64,000 bases of DNA from NCBI RefSeq assembly GCF_964355755.1, contig NW_027306095.1:496001-560000 (forward strand), read 5' to 3'. This DNA comes from Antedon mediterranea. Its lineage: Eukaryota > Echinodermata > Crinoidea > Comatulida > Antedonidae. The notes below the pieces were generated by a model. The model saw only the letters and a list, made by a program, of their open reading frames with translations, was not told the origin of the DNA and searched no databases. The position numbers and the translations under genes are program-made. Below, piece after piece: positions 22,602 through 33,524 of this stretch (its first letter is position 1; every line of letters starts with the position of its first letter).

Positions 22602-22688
22602 ATGCGATTTGAAGCTATTTTGTGCACTTTGATGTTTTTGTGTGAAAAGTTTCATCGAAATGCACAAAATGGTCTAAAACGTCTCTAA
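22602..22688 (+). repeat. Reference standard monomer (class A), 87 bp
   Basis: This instance equals the commonest monomer and is used here for numbering. Key blocks are ATGCGATTTGAAG at 1-13, CTATTTTGTGCACTTTGATG at 14-33, a T5 tract at 34-38, GTGAAAAG at 41-48, CATCGAAATGCAC at 52-64, GGTCTAAAACG at 70-80 and TCTCTAA at 81-87. Hand-counted composition is A 26, T 32, G 17, C 12. Common subclasses differ at a few sites: CTCCAA or CTGCAA instead of CTCTAA at the end, GTTTTTTTGTG instead of GTTTTTGTGTG, and AAAATTG instead of AAAATGG. Frame 1 has no stop codon, which creates the long repetitive open frames. Confidence 0.95.
22617..22670. other. Dyad symmetry inside the standard monomer
   Basis: Monomer positions 16-33 (ATTTTGTGCACTTTGATG) and 52-69 (CATCGAAATGCACAAAAT) are inverted repeats matching at 16 of 18 positions, one of the two exceptions being a T-G pair. 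The loop of 18 nt contains a T5 run and an A4 run that could pair further. The outer 10 bp match perfectly. This instance stands for several hundred class A monomers with the same sequence. Class B keeps 13 of 18 matches, and class D has lost most of the left arm. Such a stem could form a hairpin or cruciform; no structure was computed. Confidence 0.85.
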
Positions 22689-24274
22689 ATGCGATTTGAA
22701 GCTATTTTGTGCACTTTGATGTTTTTGTGTGAAAACTTTCATCGAAATGCTCAAAATGGTCTAAAACGTCTCCAAATGCGATTTGAAGCTATTTTGTGCA
22801 CTTTGATGTTTTTTTCTGAAAAGTTTCATCGAAATGCACAAAAATGGTCTAAAACGTCTCTAAATGCGATTTGAAGCTATTTTGTGCACTTTGATGTTTT
22901 TGTGTGAAAAGTTTCATCGAAATGCACAAAATGGTCTAAAACGTCTCTAAATGCGATTTGAAGCTATTTTGTGCACTTTGATGTTTTTTTGTGAAAAGTT
23001 TCATCGAAATGCACAAAATGGTCTAAAACGTCTCTAAATGCGATTTGAAGCTATTTTGTGCACTTTGTCGTTTTTGTGTGAAAAGTTTCATTGAAATGCT
23101 CAAAATGGTCTAAAACGTCTCCAAATGCGATTTGAAGCAATTTTGTGCACTTTGATGTTTTTGTGTGAAAAGTTTCATCGAAATGCACAAAATGATCTAA
23201 AACGTCTGCAAATGCGATTTGAAGCTATTTTGTGCACTTTGATGTTTTTTTGTGAAAAGTTTCATCGAAAGGCACAAAATTGTCTAAAACGTCTCTAAAT
23301 GCGATTTGAAGCTATTTTGTGCACTTTGTCGTTTTTGTGTGAAAAGTTTCATCGAAATGCTCAAAATGGTCTAAAACGGTTTCAAATGTGATTTTGTGCA
23401 CTTTGATGTTTTTGTGTAATCAAGTTTCATCGAAATGCACAAAATGGTTTAAAACGTCTGCAAATGCGATTTGAAGCTATTTTGTGCACTTTGATGTTTT
23501 GTGTAATCCAGTTTCATCGAAATGTACAAAATTGTCTAAAACCTCTCAAAATGCGATTTGAAGCTATTTTGTGCACTTTGATGTTTTTGTGTGAAAAGTT
23601 TCATCGAAATGCACAAAATTGTCTAAAACGTCTCTAAATGCGATTTGAAGCTATTTTGTGCACTTTGTCGTTTTTGTGTGAAAAGTTTCATCGAAATGCT
23701 CAAAATGCTCTAAAACGTCTCCAAATGCGATTTGAAGCAATTTTGTGCAATTTGATGTTTTTGTGTGAAAAGTTTCATCGAAATGCACAAAATGGTCTAA
23801 AACGTCTGCAAATGCGATTTGAAGCTATTTTGTGCACTTTGATGTTTTTGTGTGAAAAGTTTCATCGAAATGCACAAAATTGTCTAAAACGTCTCCAAAT
23901 ACGATATTAAGCTATTGTATGCACTTTGATGTTTTTGAGTGAAAAGTTTTTTCGAAATGCACAAAATGGTCTAAAACGTCTCCAAATGCGATTTGGAGCT
24001 CTTTTGTGCACTTTGATGTTTTGTGTAAAAAGTTTGCTATTTTGTGCACTTTAATGTTTTGTGTGAAAAGTTTTATCGAAATGCTCAAAATTGTCTAAAA
24101 CGGTTTCAAATGTGATTTTAAGCACTTTGATATTTTTGTGTAATCAAGTTTTTTCGAAACGCACAACATGGTCTAAAACGTCTCTAAATGCGATTTGAAG
24201 CTATTTTGTGCACTTTGATGTTTTTTTGTGAAAAGTTTCATCGAAATGCACAAAATGGTCTAAAACGTCTCTAA

Positions 24275-25422
24275 ATTCGATTTGAAGCTATTTTGTGCAC
24301 TTTGTCGTTTTTGTGTGAAAAGTTTCATCGAAATGCTCAAAATGGTCTAAAACGTCTCCAAATGCGATTTGAAGCAATTTTGTGCAATTTGATGTTTTTG
24401 TGTGAAAAGTTTCATCGAAATGCACAAAATGGTCTAAAACGTCTGCAAATGCGATTTGAAGCTATTTTGTGCACTTTGATGTTTTTTTGTGAAAAGTTTC
24501 ATCGAAATGCACAAAATTGTCTAAAACGTCTCTAAATGCGATTTGAAGCTATTTTGTGCACTTTGTCGTTTTTGTGTGAAAAGTTTCATCGAAATGCTCA
24601 AAATGGTCTAAAACGTCTCCAAATGCGATTTGAAGCAATTTTGTGCACTTTGATGTTTTTGTGTGAAAAGTTTCATCGAAATGCACAAAATGGTCTAAAA
24701 CGTCTGCAAATGCGATTTGAAGCTATTTTGTGCACTTTGTCGTTTTTGTGTGAAAAGTTTTTTCGAAATGCACAAAATGGTCTAAAACGTCTCCAATTGC
24801 GATTTGAAGTTATTTTGTGCACTTTGATGTTTTGTGTGAAAAGTTTTATCGAAATGCTCAAAATGGTCTAAAACGGTTTCAAATGTGATTTTAAGCACTT
24901 TGATATTTTTGTGTAATCAAGTTTCATCGAAATGCACAAAATGGTCTAAAACGTCTGCAAATGCGATTTAAAGCTATTTTGTGCACTTTAATGTTTTGTG
25001 TGAAAAGTTTTATCAAAATTCTCAAAATGGTCTAAAACGGTTTCAAATGTGATTTTAAGCACTTTGATGTTTTTGTGTAATCAAGTTTCATCGAAATGCA
25101 CTAAATGGTTTAAAACGTCTGCAAATGCGATTTGAAGCTATTTTGTGCACTTTGATGTTTTTGTGTGAAAAGTTTCATCGAAATGCACAAAATTGTCTAA
25201 AACGTCTCCAAATACGATATTAAGCTATTGTATGCACTTTGATGTTTTTGAGTGAAAAGTTTTTTCGAAATGCACAAAAGGGTCTAAAACGTCTCCAAAT
25301 GCGATTTGGAGCTCTTTTGTGCACTTTGATGTTTTGTGTAAAAAGTTTGCTATTTTGTGCACTTTAATGTTTTGTGTGAAAAGTTTTATCGAAATGCTCA
25401 AAATTGTCTAAAACGGTTTCAA
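24275..25422 (+). repeat. Right module copy 4
   Basis: Matches 18189-19336 at +6,086 bp; the wider match runs about 17640-19420 to 23726-25506. The first unit starts AATTCG in place of AATGCG. It holds the ATCAAAATTC marker near 25015 and AAAAGGGTC at about 25277. It ends with the F unit at 25299, where I place the start of the first large HOR. Confidence 0.86.
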
Positions 25423-26591
25423 ATGTGATTTTAAGCACTTTGATATTTTTGTGTAATCAAGTTTTTTCGAAATGCACAACATGGTCTAAAACGTCTCCAA
25501 ATGCGATTTGAAGCTATTTTGTGCACTTTGATGTTTTTGTGTGAAAAGTTTCATCGAAATGCACAAAATGGTCTCAAACGTCTGGAAATGCGAGTTGAAG
25601 CTATTTTGTGCACTTTGTCGTTTTTGTGTGAAAAGTATATTCGAAATGCTCAAAATGGTCTAAAACGTCTCCAAATGCGATTTGAAGCTATTTTGTGATT
25701 TTAAGAACTTTGATGTTTTTGTGTGAAAAGTTTCATCGAAATGCACAAAATGGTCTAAATGCGATTTGAAGCTATTTTGTGCACTTTGATGTTTTTTTGT
25801 GAAAAGTTTCATCGAAATGCACAAAATGGTCTAAAACGTCTCCAAATACGATATTAAGCTATTGTATGTATGTTGATGTTTTTGTGTGAAAAGTTTTATC
25901 GAAATGCTCAAAATGGTCTAAAACGGTTTCAAATGTGATTTTAAGCACTTTGATGTTTTTGTGTAATCAAGTTTCATCGAAATGCACAAAATGGTCTAAA
26001 ACATCTGCAAATGCGATTTTAAGCTATTTTGTGCACTTTCATGTTTTGTGTGAAAAGTTTTATCGAAATGCTCAAAATGGTCTAAAACGGTTTCAAATGT
26101 GATTTTAAGCACTTTGATATTTTTGTGTAATCAAGTTTCATCGAAATGCACCAAATTGTCTAAAACGTCTGCAAATGCGATTTGAAGCTATTTTGTGCAC
26201 TTTGATGTTTTTGTGTGAAAAGTTTCATCGAAATGCACAAAATGGTCTAAAACGTCTCCAAATATGATATTAAGCTATTGTATGCACTTTGTTGTTTTTA
26301 TCTGAAAAGTTTTCACGAAATGCACAAAAGATCTAAAACGTCTCTAAATGCGATTTGAAGTTATTTTGTGCACTTTAATGTTTTGTGTGAAAAGTTTTAT
26401 CGAAATGCACAAAATGGTCTAAAACGTCTCCAAATGCGATTTGAAGCTATTTTGTGCACTTTGATGTTTTGTGTGAAAAGTTTCACCAAAATGCACAAAA
26501 TGGTCTAAAACGTCTCCAAATCCGTTTTGAAGCTAATCTAAGCACTTTGATGTTGTTATGTTAAACAAGTTTTTTCGAAATGCACAAAATG
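25423..26591 (+). repeat. Marker block with AAGTATATTCG and TCTGGAAATGCGAG
   Basis: Distinctive units: CTCAAACGTCTGGAAATGCG, GTGAAAAGTATATTCG, a hybrid monomer TTTTGTGATTTTAAGAAC, an 11-bp-shortened unit GGTCTAAATGCG, and TATGTATGTTGATG. The same block lies near 33480-34530, 38210-39370, 46260-47310, 51160-52320 and 59050-60150. The ends of the marker frame (25698, 33635, 38480, 46417, 51426, 59248) are spaced 7,937, 4,845, 7,937, 5,009 and 7,822 bp apart. Confidence 0.85.
25675..25758 (+). repeat. Hybrid A/D monomer with an 11-bp shortened end, 84 bp
   Basis: Starts as class A (ATGCGATTTGAAGC), then after TATTTTGTG continues as class D (ATTTTAAGAAC), the crossover sitting in a shared TGTGATTTT-like overlap. 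Its end reads GGTCTAAATGCG instead of GGTCTAAAACG...TCTAAATGCG, an 11-bp loss between two copies of TCTAAA. Same-type hybrids recur at about 33612, 38457, 46394, 51403 and 59225. A second type with GATATTTTTGTG follows at about 27010, 29548, 34955, 39792, 42330, 47737, 52744 and 60557. Confidence 0.82.
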
Positions 26592-28600
26592 GTCTAAAAC
26601 GTCTCCAAATACGATATAAGCTCTTTTGTGCACTTTGATGTTTTGTGTAATAAGTTTTATAGAAACGCACAAAATGGTCTAAAACGGTTTCAAATGTTAT
26701 TTTAAGCACTTTGATATTTTTGTTTAACCAAGTTTCATCGAAATGCACATAATGGTCTAAAACGTCTCCAAATGCGATTTGAAGCTGTTTTTGTGTGAAA
26801 AGTTTTTTCGAAATACACAAAATGGTCTAAAACGTCTCCAAATACAATTTGGAACTCTTTTGTGCACTTTGATGTTTTTTGTCAAAAGTTTTATAGAAAT
26901 GCTCGAAATGGTCTAAAACGGTTTCAAATGTGATTTTAAGCACTTTGATATTTTTGTGTAATCAAGTTTCATCGAAATGCACAAAATGGTCTAAAACGTG
27001 TTCAAATGCGATTTGAAGCTATTTTGTGATTTTAAGAATTTTGATATTTTTGTGTAATCAAGTTTCATCGAATGCACAAACTGTTCTAAACCTCTCAAAA
27101 TGCGATTTGAAGCTATTTTGTGCACTTTGATGTTTTTGTGTGAAAAGTTTCATCGAAATTCACAAAATTGTCTAAAACGTCTCCAATTACAATATTAAGA
27201 AATTCTATGCACTTTGATGTTTTTGAGTGAAAAGTTTTTTTCGAAATGCACAAAATGGTCTAAAACGTCTCCAAATGCGATTTGGAGCTCTTTTGTGCAC
27301 TTTGATGTTTTGTGTAAAAAGTTTGCTATTTTGTGCACTTTAATGTTTTGTGTGAAAAGTTTTATCGAAATGCTCAAAATTGTCTAAAACGGTTTCAAAT
27401 GTGATTTTAAGCACTTTGATATTTTTGTGTAATCAAGTTTTTTCGAAATGCACAACATGGTCTAAAACGTCTCCAAATGCGATTTGAAGCTATTTTGTGC
27501 ACTTTGATGTTTTTTTGTGAAAAATTTCATCGAAATGCACAAAATGGTCTAAAACGTCTCTAAATGCGATTTGAAGTTATTTTGTGCACTTTGATGTTTT
27601 GTGTGAAAAGTTTTATCGAAATGCTCAAAATTGTCTAAAACGGTTTCAAATGTGATTTTAAGCACTTTGATATTTTTGTGTAATCAAGTTTCATCGAAAT
27701 GCACAAAATGGTCTAAAACGTCTGCAAATGCGATTTAAAGCTATTTTGTGCACTTTGATGTTTTGTGTGAAAAGTTTTATCGAAATTCTCAAAATGGTCT
27801 AAAACGGTTTCAAATGTGATTTTAAGCACTTTGATGTTTTTGTGTAATCAAGTTTCATCGAAATGCACAAAATGGTTTAAAACGTCTGCAAATGCGATTT
27901 GAAGCTATTTTGTGCAATTTGATGTTTTTGTGTGAAAAGTTTCATCGAAATGCACAAAATTGTCTAAAACGTTTCCAAATACGATATTAAGCTATTGTAT
28001 GCACTTTGATGTTTTTGAGTGAAAAGTTTTTTCGAAATGCACAAAATGGTCTAAAATGCGATTTGGAGCTCTTTTGTGCACTTTGATGTTTTGTGTTAAA
28101 AGTTTGCTATTTTGTGCACTTTAATGTTTTGTGTGAAAACTTTTATCGAAATGCTCAAAATTGTCTAAAACGGTTTCAAATGTGATTTTAATCACTTTGA
28201 TATTTTTGTGTAATCAAGTTTTTTCGAAATGCACAATATGGTCTAAAACGTCTCCAAATGCGATTTGAAGCTATTTTGTGCACTTTGATGTTTTTGTGTG
28301 AAAAGTTTCATCGAAATGCACAAAATGGTCTAAAACGTCTCTAAATGCGATTTAAAGCTATTTTGTGCACTTTGATGTTTTTGTGTGAAAAGTTTCATCG
28401 AAATGCACAAAATGGTCTAAAACGTCTCTAAATGCGATTTGAAGCTATTTTGTGCACTTTGATGTTTTTTTGTGAAAAGTTTCATCGAAATGCACAAAAT
28501 GGTCTAAAACGTCTCTAAATGCGATTTGAAGCTATTTTGTGCACTTTGTCGTTTTTGTGTGAAAAGTTTCATCGAAATGCTCAAAATGGTCTAAAACGGT
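26592..28600 (+). repeat. Nested 2.5-kb repeat, copy 1 (inside large HOR 1)
   Basis: Matches about 29126-31140 at 2,534 bp. Shared markers are GTAATAAGTTTTATAG, TTTGTTTAACCAAG, GCACATAATGG, GAAGCTGTTTTTGTG and TGCTCGAAATGG. It differs in ATACGATATAAGC (26609) versus ATACGATTTGAAGC, AATGTTATTTT versus AATGTGATTTT near 26693, and a 10-bp loss GGTCTAAAATGCG near 28050. The pair is repeated in large HOR 2 at about 39374-41382 and 41908-43922. Confidence 0.84.
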
Positions 28601-29125
28601 TTCAAATGTGATTTTGTGCACTTTGATGTTTTTGTGTAATCAAGTTTCATCGAAATGCACAAAATGGTTTAAAACGTCTGCAAATGCGATTTGAAGCTAT
28701 TTTGTGCACTTTGATGTTTTGTGTAATCCAGTTTCATCGAAATGTACAAAATTGTCTAAAACCTCTCAAAATGCGATTTGAAGCTATTTTGTGCACTTTG
28801 ATGTTTTTGTGTGAAAAGTTTCATCGAAATGCACAAAATTGTCTAAAACGTCTCCAAATACGATATTAAGCTATTGTATGCACTTTGATGTTTTTGAGTG
28901 AAAAGTTTTTTCGAAATGCACAAAATGGTCTAAAACGTCTCCAAATGCGATTTGGAGCTCTTTTGTGCACTTTGATGTTTTGTGTAAAAAGTTTGCTATT
29001 TTGTGCACTTTAATGTTTTGTGTGAAAAGTCGAAATGCTCAAAATTGTCTAAAACGGTTTCAAATGTGATTTTAAGCACTTTGATATTTTTGTGTAATCA
29101 AGTTTTTTCGAAATGCACAACATGG

Positions 29126-31140
29126 TCTAAAACGTCTCCAAATACGATTTGAAGCTCTTTTGTGCACTTTGATGTTTTGTGTAATAAGTTTTATAGAAAC
29201 GCACAAAATGGTCTAAAACGGTTTCAAATGTGATTTTAAGCACTTTGATATTTTTGTTTAACCAAGTTTCATCGAAATGCACATAATGGTCTAAAACGTC
29301 TCCAAATGCGATTTGAAGCTGTTTTTGTGTGAAAAGTTTTTTCGAAATACACAAAATGGTCTAAAACGTCTCCAAATACAATTTGGAACTCTTTTGTGCA
29401 CTTTGATGTTTTGTGTCAAAAGTTTTATAGAAATGCTCGAAATGGTCTAAAACGGTTTCAAATGTGATTTTAAGCACTTTGATATTTTTGTGTAATCAAG
29501 TTTCATCGAAATGCACAAAATGGTCTAAAACGTGTTCAAATGCGATTTGAAGCTATTTTGTGATTTTAAGAATTTTGATATTTTTGTGAAATCAAGTTTC
29601 ATCGAATGCACAAACTGGTCTAAACCTCTCAAAATGCGATTTGAAGCTATTTTGTGCACTTTCATGTTTTTGTGTGAAAAGTTTCATCGAAATTCACAAA
29701 ATTGTCTAAAACGTCTCCAAATACAATATTAAGCAATTGTATGCACTTTGATGTTTTTGAGTGAAAAGTTTTTTTCGAAATGCACAAAATGGTCTAAAAC
29801 GTCTCCAAATGCGATTTGGAGCTCTTTTGTGCACTTTGATGTTTTGTGTAAAAAGTTTGCTATTTTGTGCACTTTAATGTTTTGTGTGAAAAGTTTTATC
29901 GAAATGCTCATAATTGTTTAAAACGGTTTCAAATGTGATTTTAAGCACTTTAATATTTTTGTGTAATCAAGTTTTTTCGAAATGCACAACATGGTCTAAA
30001 ACGTCTCCAAATGCGATTTGAAGCTATTTTGTGCACTTTGATGTTTTTTTGTGAAAAATTTCATCGAAATGCACAAAATGGTCTAAAACGTCTCTAAATG
30101 CGATTTGAAGTTATTTTGTGCACTTTGATGTTTTGTGTGAAAAGTTTTATCGAAATGCTCAAAATTGTCTAAAACGGTTTCAAATGTGATTTTAAGCACT
30201 TTGATATTTTTGTGTAATCAAGTTTCATCGAAATGCACAAAATGGTCTAAAACGTCTGCAAATGCGATTTAAAGCTATTTTGTGCACTTTATTGTTTTGT
30301 GTGAAAAGTTTTATCGAAATTCTCTAAATGGTCTAAAACGGTTTCAAATGTGATTTTAAGCACTTTGATGTTTTTGTGTAATCAAGTTTCATCGAAATGC
30401 ACAAAATGGTTTAAAACGTCTGCAAATGCGATTTGAAGCTATTTTGTGCACTTTGATGTTTTTGTGTGAAAAGTTTCATCGAAATGCACAAAATTGTCTA
30501 AAACGTTTCCAAATACGATATTAAGCTATTGTATGCACTTTGATGTTTTTGAGTGAAAAGTTTTTTCGAAATGCACAAAATGGTCTAAAACGTCTCCAAA
30601 TGCGATTTGGAGCTCTTTTGTGCACTTTGATGTTTTGTGTAAAAAGTTTGCTATTTTGTGCACTTTAATGTTTTGTGTGAAAACTTTTATCGAAATGCTC
30701 AAAATTGTCTAAAACGGTTTCAAATGTGATTTTAATCACTTTGATATTTTTGTGTAATCAAGTTTTTTCGAAATGCACAATATGGTCTAAAACGTCTCCA
30801 AATGCGATTTGAAGCTATTTTGTGCACTTTGATGTTTTTGTGTGAAAAGTTTCATCGAAATGCACAAAATGGTCTAAAACGTCTCTAAATGCGATTTGAA
30901 GCTATTTTGTGCACTTTGATGTTTTTGTGTGAAAAGTTTCATCGAAATGCACAAAATGGTCTAAAACGTCTCTAAATGCGATTTGAAGCTATTTTGTGCA
31001 CTTTGATGTTTTTTTGTGAAAAGTTTCATCGAAATGCACAAAATGGTCTAAAACGTCTCTAAATGCGATTTGAAGCTATTTTGTGCACTTTGTCGTTTTT
31101 GTGTGAAAAGTTTCATCGAAATGCTCAAAATGGTCTAAAA
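29126..31140 (+). repeat. Nested 2.5-kb repeat, copy 2 (inside large HOR 1)
   Basis: Second nested copy. The boundary follows the F unit at 28945, which has lost 5 bp (AAAAGTCGAAATG instead of AAAAGTTTTATCGAAATG), so the shortened F marks the junction. In large HOR 3 only one nested copy exists, at 52322-54240, and it resembles this second copy. The match to copy 1 ends near 31140, where copy 1 has GGTTTC and this copy has GTCTCC. Confidence 0.83.
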
Positions 31141-32636
31141 CGTCTCCAAATGCGATTTGAAGCAATTTTGTGCACTTTGATGTTTTTGTGTGAAAAGTTT
31201 CATCGAAATGCACAAAATGGTCTAAAACGTCTGCAAATGCGATTTGAAGCTATTTTGTGCACTTTGTCGTTTTTGTGTGAAAAGTTTTTTCGAAATGCAC
31301 AAAATGGTCTAAAACGTCTCCAATTGCGATTTGAAGTTATTTTGTGCACTTTGATGTTTTGTGTGAAAAGTTTTATCGAAATGCTCAAAATGGTCTAAAA
31401 CGGTTTCAAATGTGATTTTAAGCACTTTGATATTTTTGTGTAATCAAGTTTCATCGAAATGCACAAAATGGTCTAAAACGTCTGCAAATGCGATTTAAAG
31501 CTATTTTGTGCACTTTAATGTTTTGTGTGAAAAGTTTTATCAAAATTCTCAAAATGGTCTAAAACGGTTTCAAATGTGATTTTAAGCACTTTGATGTTTT
31601 TGTGTAATCAAGTTTCATCGAAATGCAATAAATGGTTTAAAACGTCTGCAAATGCGATTTGAAGCTATTTTGTGCACTTTGATGTTTTTGTGTGAAAAGT
31701 TTCATCGAAATGCACAAAATTGTCTAAAACGTCTCCAAATACGATATTAAGCTATTGTATGCACTTTGATGTTTTTGAGTGAAAAGTTTTTTCGAAATGC
31801 ACAAAAGGGTCTAAAACGTCTCCAAATGCGATTTGGAGCTCTTTTGTGCACTTTGATGTTTTGTGTAAAAAGTTTGCTATTTTGTGCACTTTAATGTTTT
31901 GTGTGAAAAGTTTTATCGAAATGCTCAAAATTGTCTAAAACGGTTTCAAATGTGATTTTAAGCACTTTGATATTTTTGTGTAATCAAGTTTTTTCGAAAT
32001 GCACAACATGGTCTTAAACGTCTCCAAATGCGATTTGAAGCTATTTTGTGCACTTTGATGTTTTTGTGTGAAAAGTTTCATCGAAATGCACAAAATGGTC
32101 TAAAACGTCTCTAAATGCGATTTGAAGCTATTTTGTGCACTTGGATGTTTTTGTGTGAAAAGTTTCATCGAAATGCACAAAATGGTCTAAAACGTCTCTA
32201 AATGCGATTTGAAGCTATTTTGTGCACTTTGTCGTTTTTGTGTGAAAAGTTTCATCGAAATGTACAAAATTGTCTAAAACCTCTCAAAATGCGATTTGAA
32301 GCTATTTTGTGCACTTTGATGTTTTTGTGTGAAAAGTTTCATCGAAATGCACAAAATGGTCTAAAACGTCTCTAAATGCGATTTGAAGCTATTTTGTGCA
32401 CTTTGTCGTTTTTGTGTGAAAAGTTTCATCGAAATGCTCAAAATGGTCTAAAACGTCTCCAAATGCGATTTGAAGCAATTTTGTGCAATTTGATGTTTTT
32501 GTGTGAAAAGTTTCATCGAAATGCACAAAATGGTCTAAAACGTCTGCAAATGCGATTTGAAGCTATTTTGTGCACTTTGATGTTTTTTTGTGAAAAGTTT
32601 CATCGAAATGCACAAAATTGTCTAAAACGTCTCTAA
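31063..32636 (+). repeat. Module repeat of 1,574 bp
   Basis: Starts with B, N, B-like, C, D, C', D, A, E, F (F at 31826), then D and seven class A/B units. The next equivalent start is 32637, 1,574 bp on, which equals 1,226 + 4 x 87. The first 950 bp match 24536-25490 at +6,527 bp, including AAAAGGGTC. A variant at 31627 reads TGCAATAAATGG and is shared with copy 2 at 44409. Confidence 0.83.
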
Positions 32637-33524
32637 ATGCGATTTGAAGCTATTTTGTGTACTTTGTCGTTTTTGTGTGAAAAGTTTCATCGAAATGCTC
32701 AAAATGGTCTAAAACGTCTCCAAATGCGATTTGAAGCAATTTTGTGCACTTTGATGTTTTTGTGTGAAAAGTTTCATCGAAATGCACAAAATGGTCTAAA
32801 ACGTCTGCAAATGCGATTTGAAGCTATTTTGTGCACTTTGTCGTTTTTGTGTGAAAAATTTTTTCGAAATGCACAAAATGGTCTAAAACGTCTCCAATTG
32901 CGATTTGAAGTTATTTTGTGCACTTTGATGTTTTGTGTGAAAAGTTTTATCGAAATGCTCAAAATGGTCTAAAACGGTTTCAAATGTGATTTTAAGCACT
33001 TTGATATTTTTGTGTAATCAAGTTTCATCGAAATGCACAAAATGGTCTAAAACGTCTGCAAATGCGATTTAAAGCTATTTTGTGCACTTTAATGTTTTGT
33101 GTGAAAAGTTTTATCGAAATTCTCAAAATGGTCTAAAACGGTTTCAAATGTGATTTTAAGAACTTTGATGTTTTTGTGTAATCAAGTTTCATCGAAATGC
33201 ACTAAATGGTTTAAAACGTCTGCAAATGCGATTTGAAGCTATTTTGTGCACTTTGATGTTTTTGTGTGAAAAGTTTCATCGAAATGCACAAAATTGTCTA
33301 AAACGTCTCCAAATACGATATTAAGCTATTGTATGCACTTTGATGTTTTTGAGTGAAAAGTTTTTTCGAAATGCACAAAATGGTCTAAAACGTCTCCAAA
33401 TGCGATTTGGAGCTCTTTTGTGCACTTTAATGTTTTGTGTAAAAAGTTTGCTATTTTGTGCACTTTAATGTTTTTGTGTGAAAAGTTTCATCGAAATGCA
33501 CAAAATGGTCTCAAACGTCTGGAA
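32376..33524 (+). repeat. Right module copy in large HOR 1, ending in a fused F unit
   Basis: Same B-N-A-B-N-B'-C-D-C'-D-A-E-F order. The F unit at 33400 is exceptional. After GTTTGCTATTTTGTGCAC it continues TTTAATGTTTTTGTGTG and runs directly into the marker block (CTCAAACGTCTGG) rather than into GGTTTC and a D unit. This fusion recurs at 46182-46306 in copy 2 and accounts for the absence of the usual D and first A unit there. Confidence 0.83.

Larger units (their letters stand above)
21085..24274 (+). repeat. Right array, intervals with F units at 21598, 22313 and 23986
   Basis: F spacings are 637, 715 (637 + 78) and 1,673 bp. Near 22010-22030 a class A unit (GTTTTTTTGTG) passes into the C' sequence (TTTTATCGAAATTC), a hybrid monomer. 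About 21960-23630 recurs at about 57090-58760 (offset 35,125, then 35,124 after an extra A at 22851). Other markers are TTTTTTCTG at 22811, AAAATGATC at 23188, ATGCTC at 23705 and the D variant GTGATTTTGTGCAC at 23388. Confidence 0.8.

Noticed and set aside
22617-22670. CENP-B box
   Set aside because: TTTCGATGAAACTT on the minus strand matches the TTCG....A part of the motif, but the required CGGG is absent; I found no CGGG in the window.
28606-28640. Insertion of foreign sequence at GTGATTTTGTGCAC
   Set aside because: It is a variant of class D with a shorter deletion (also at 23388, 41388 and 58515), not a new sequence.
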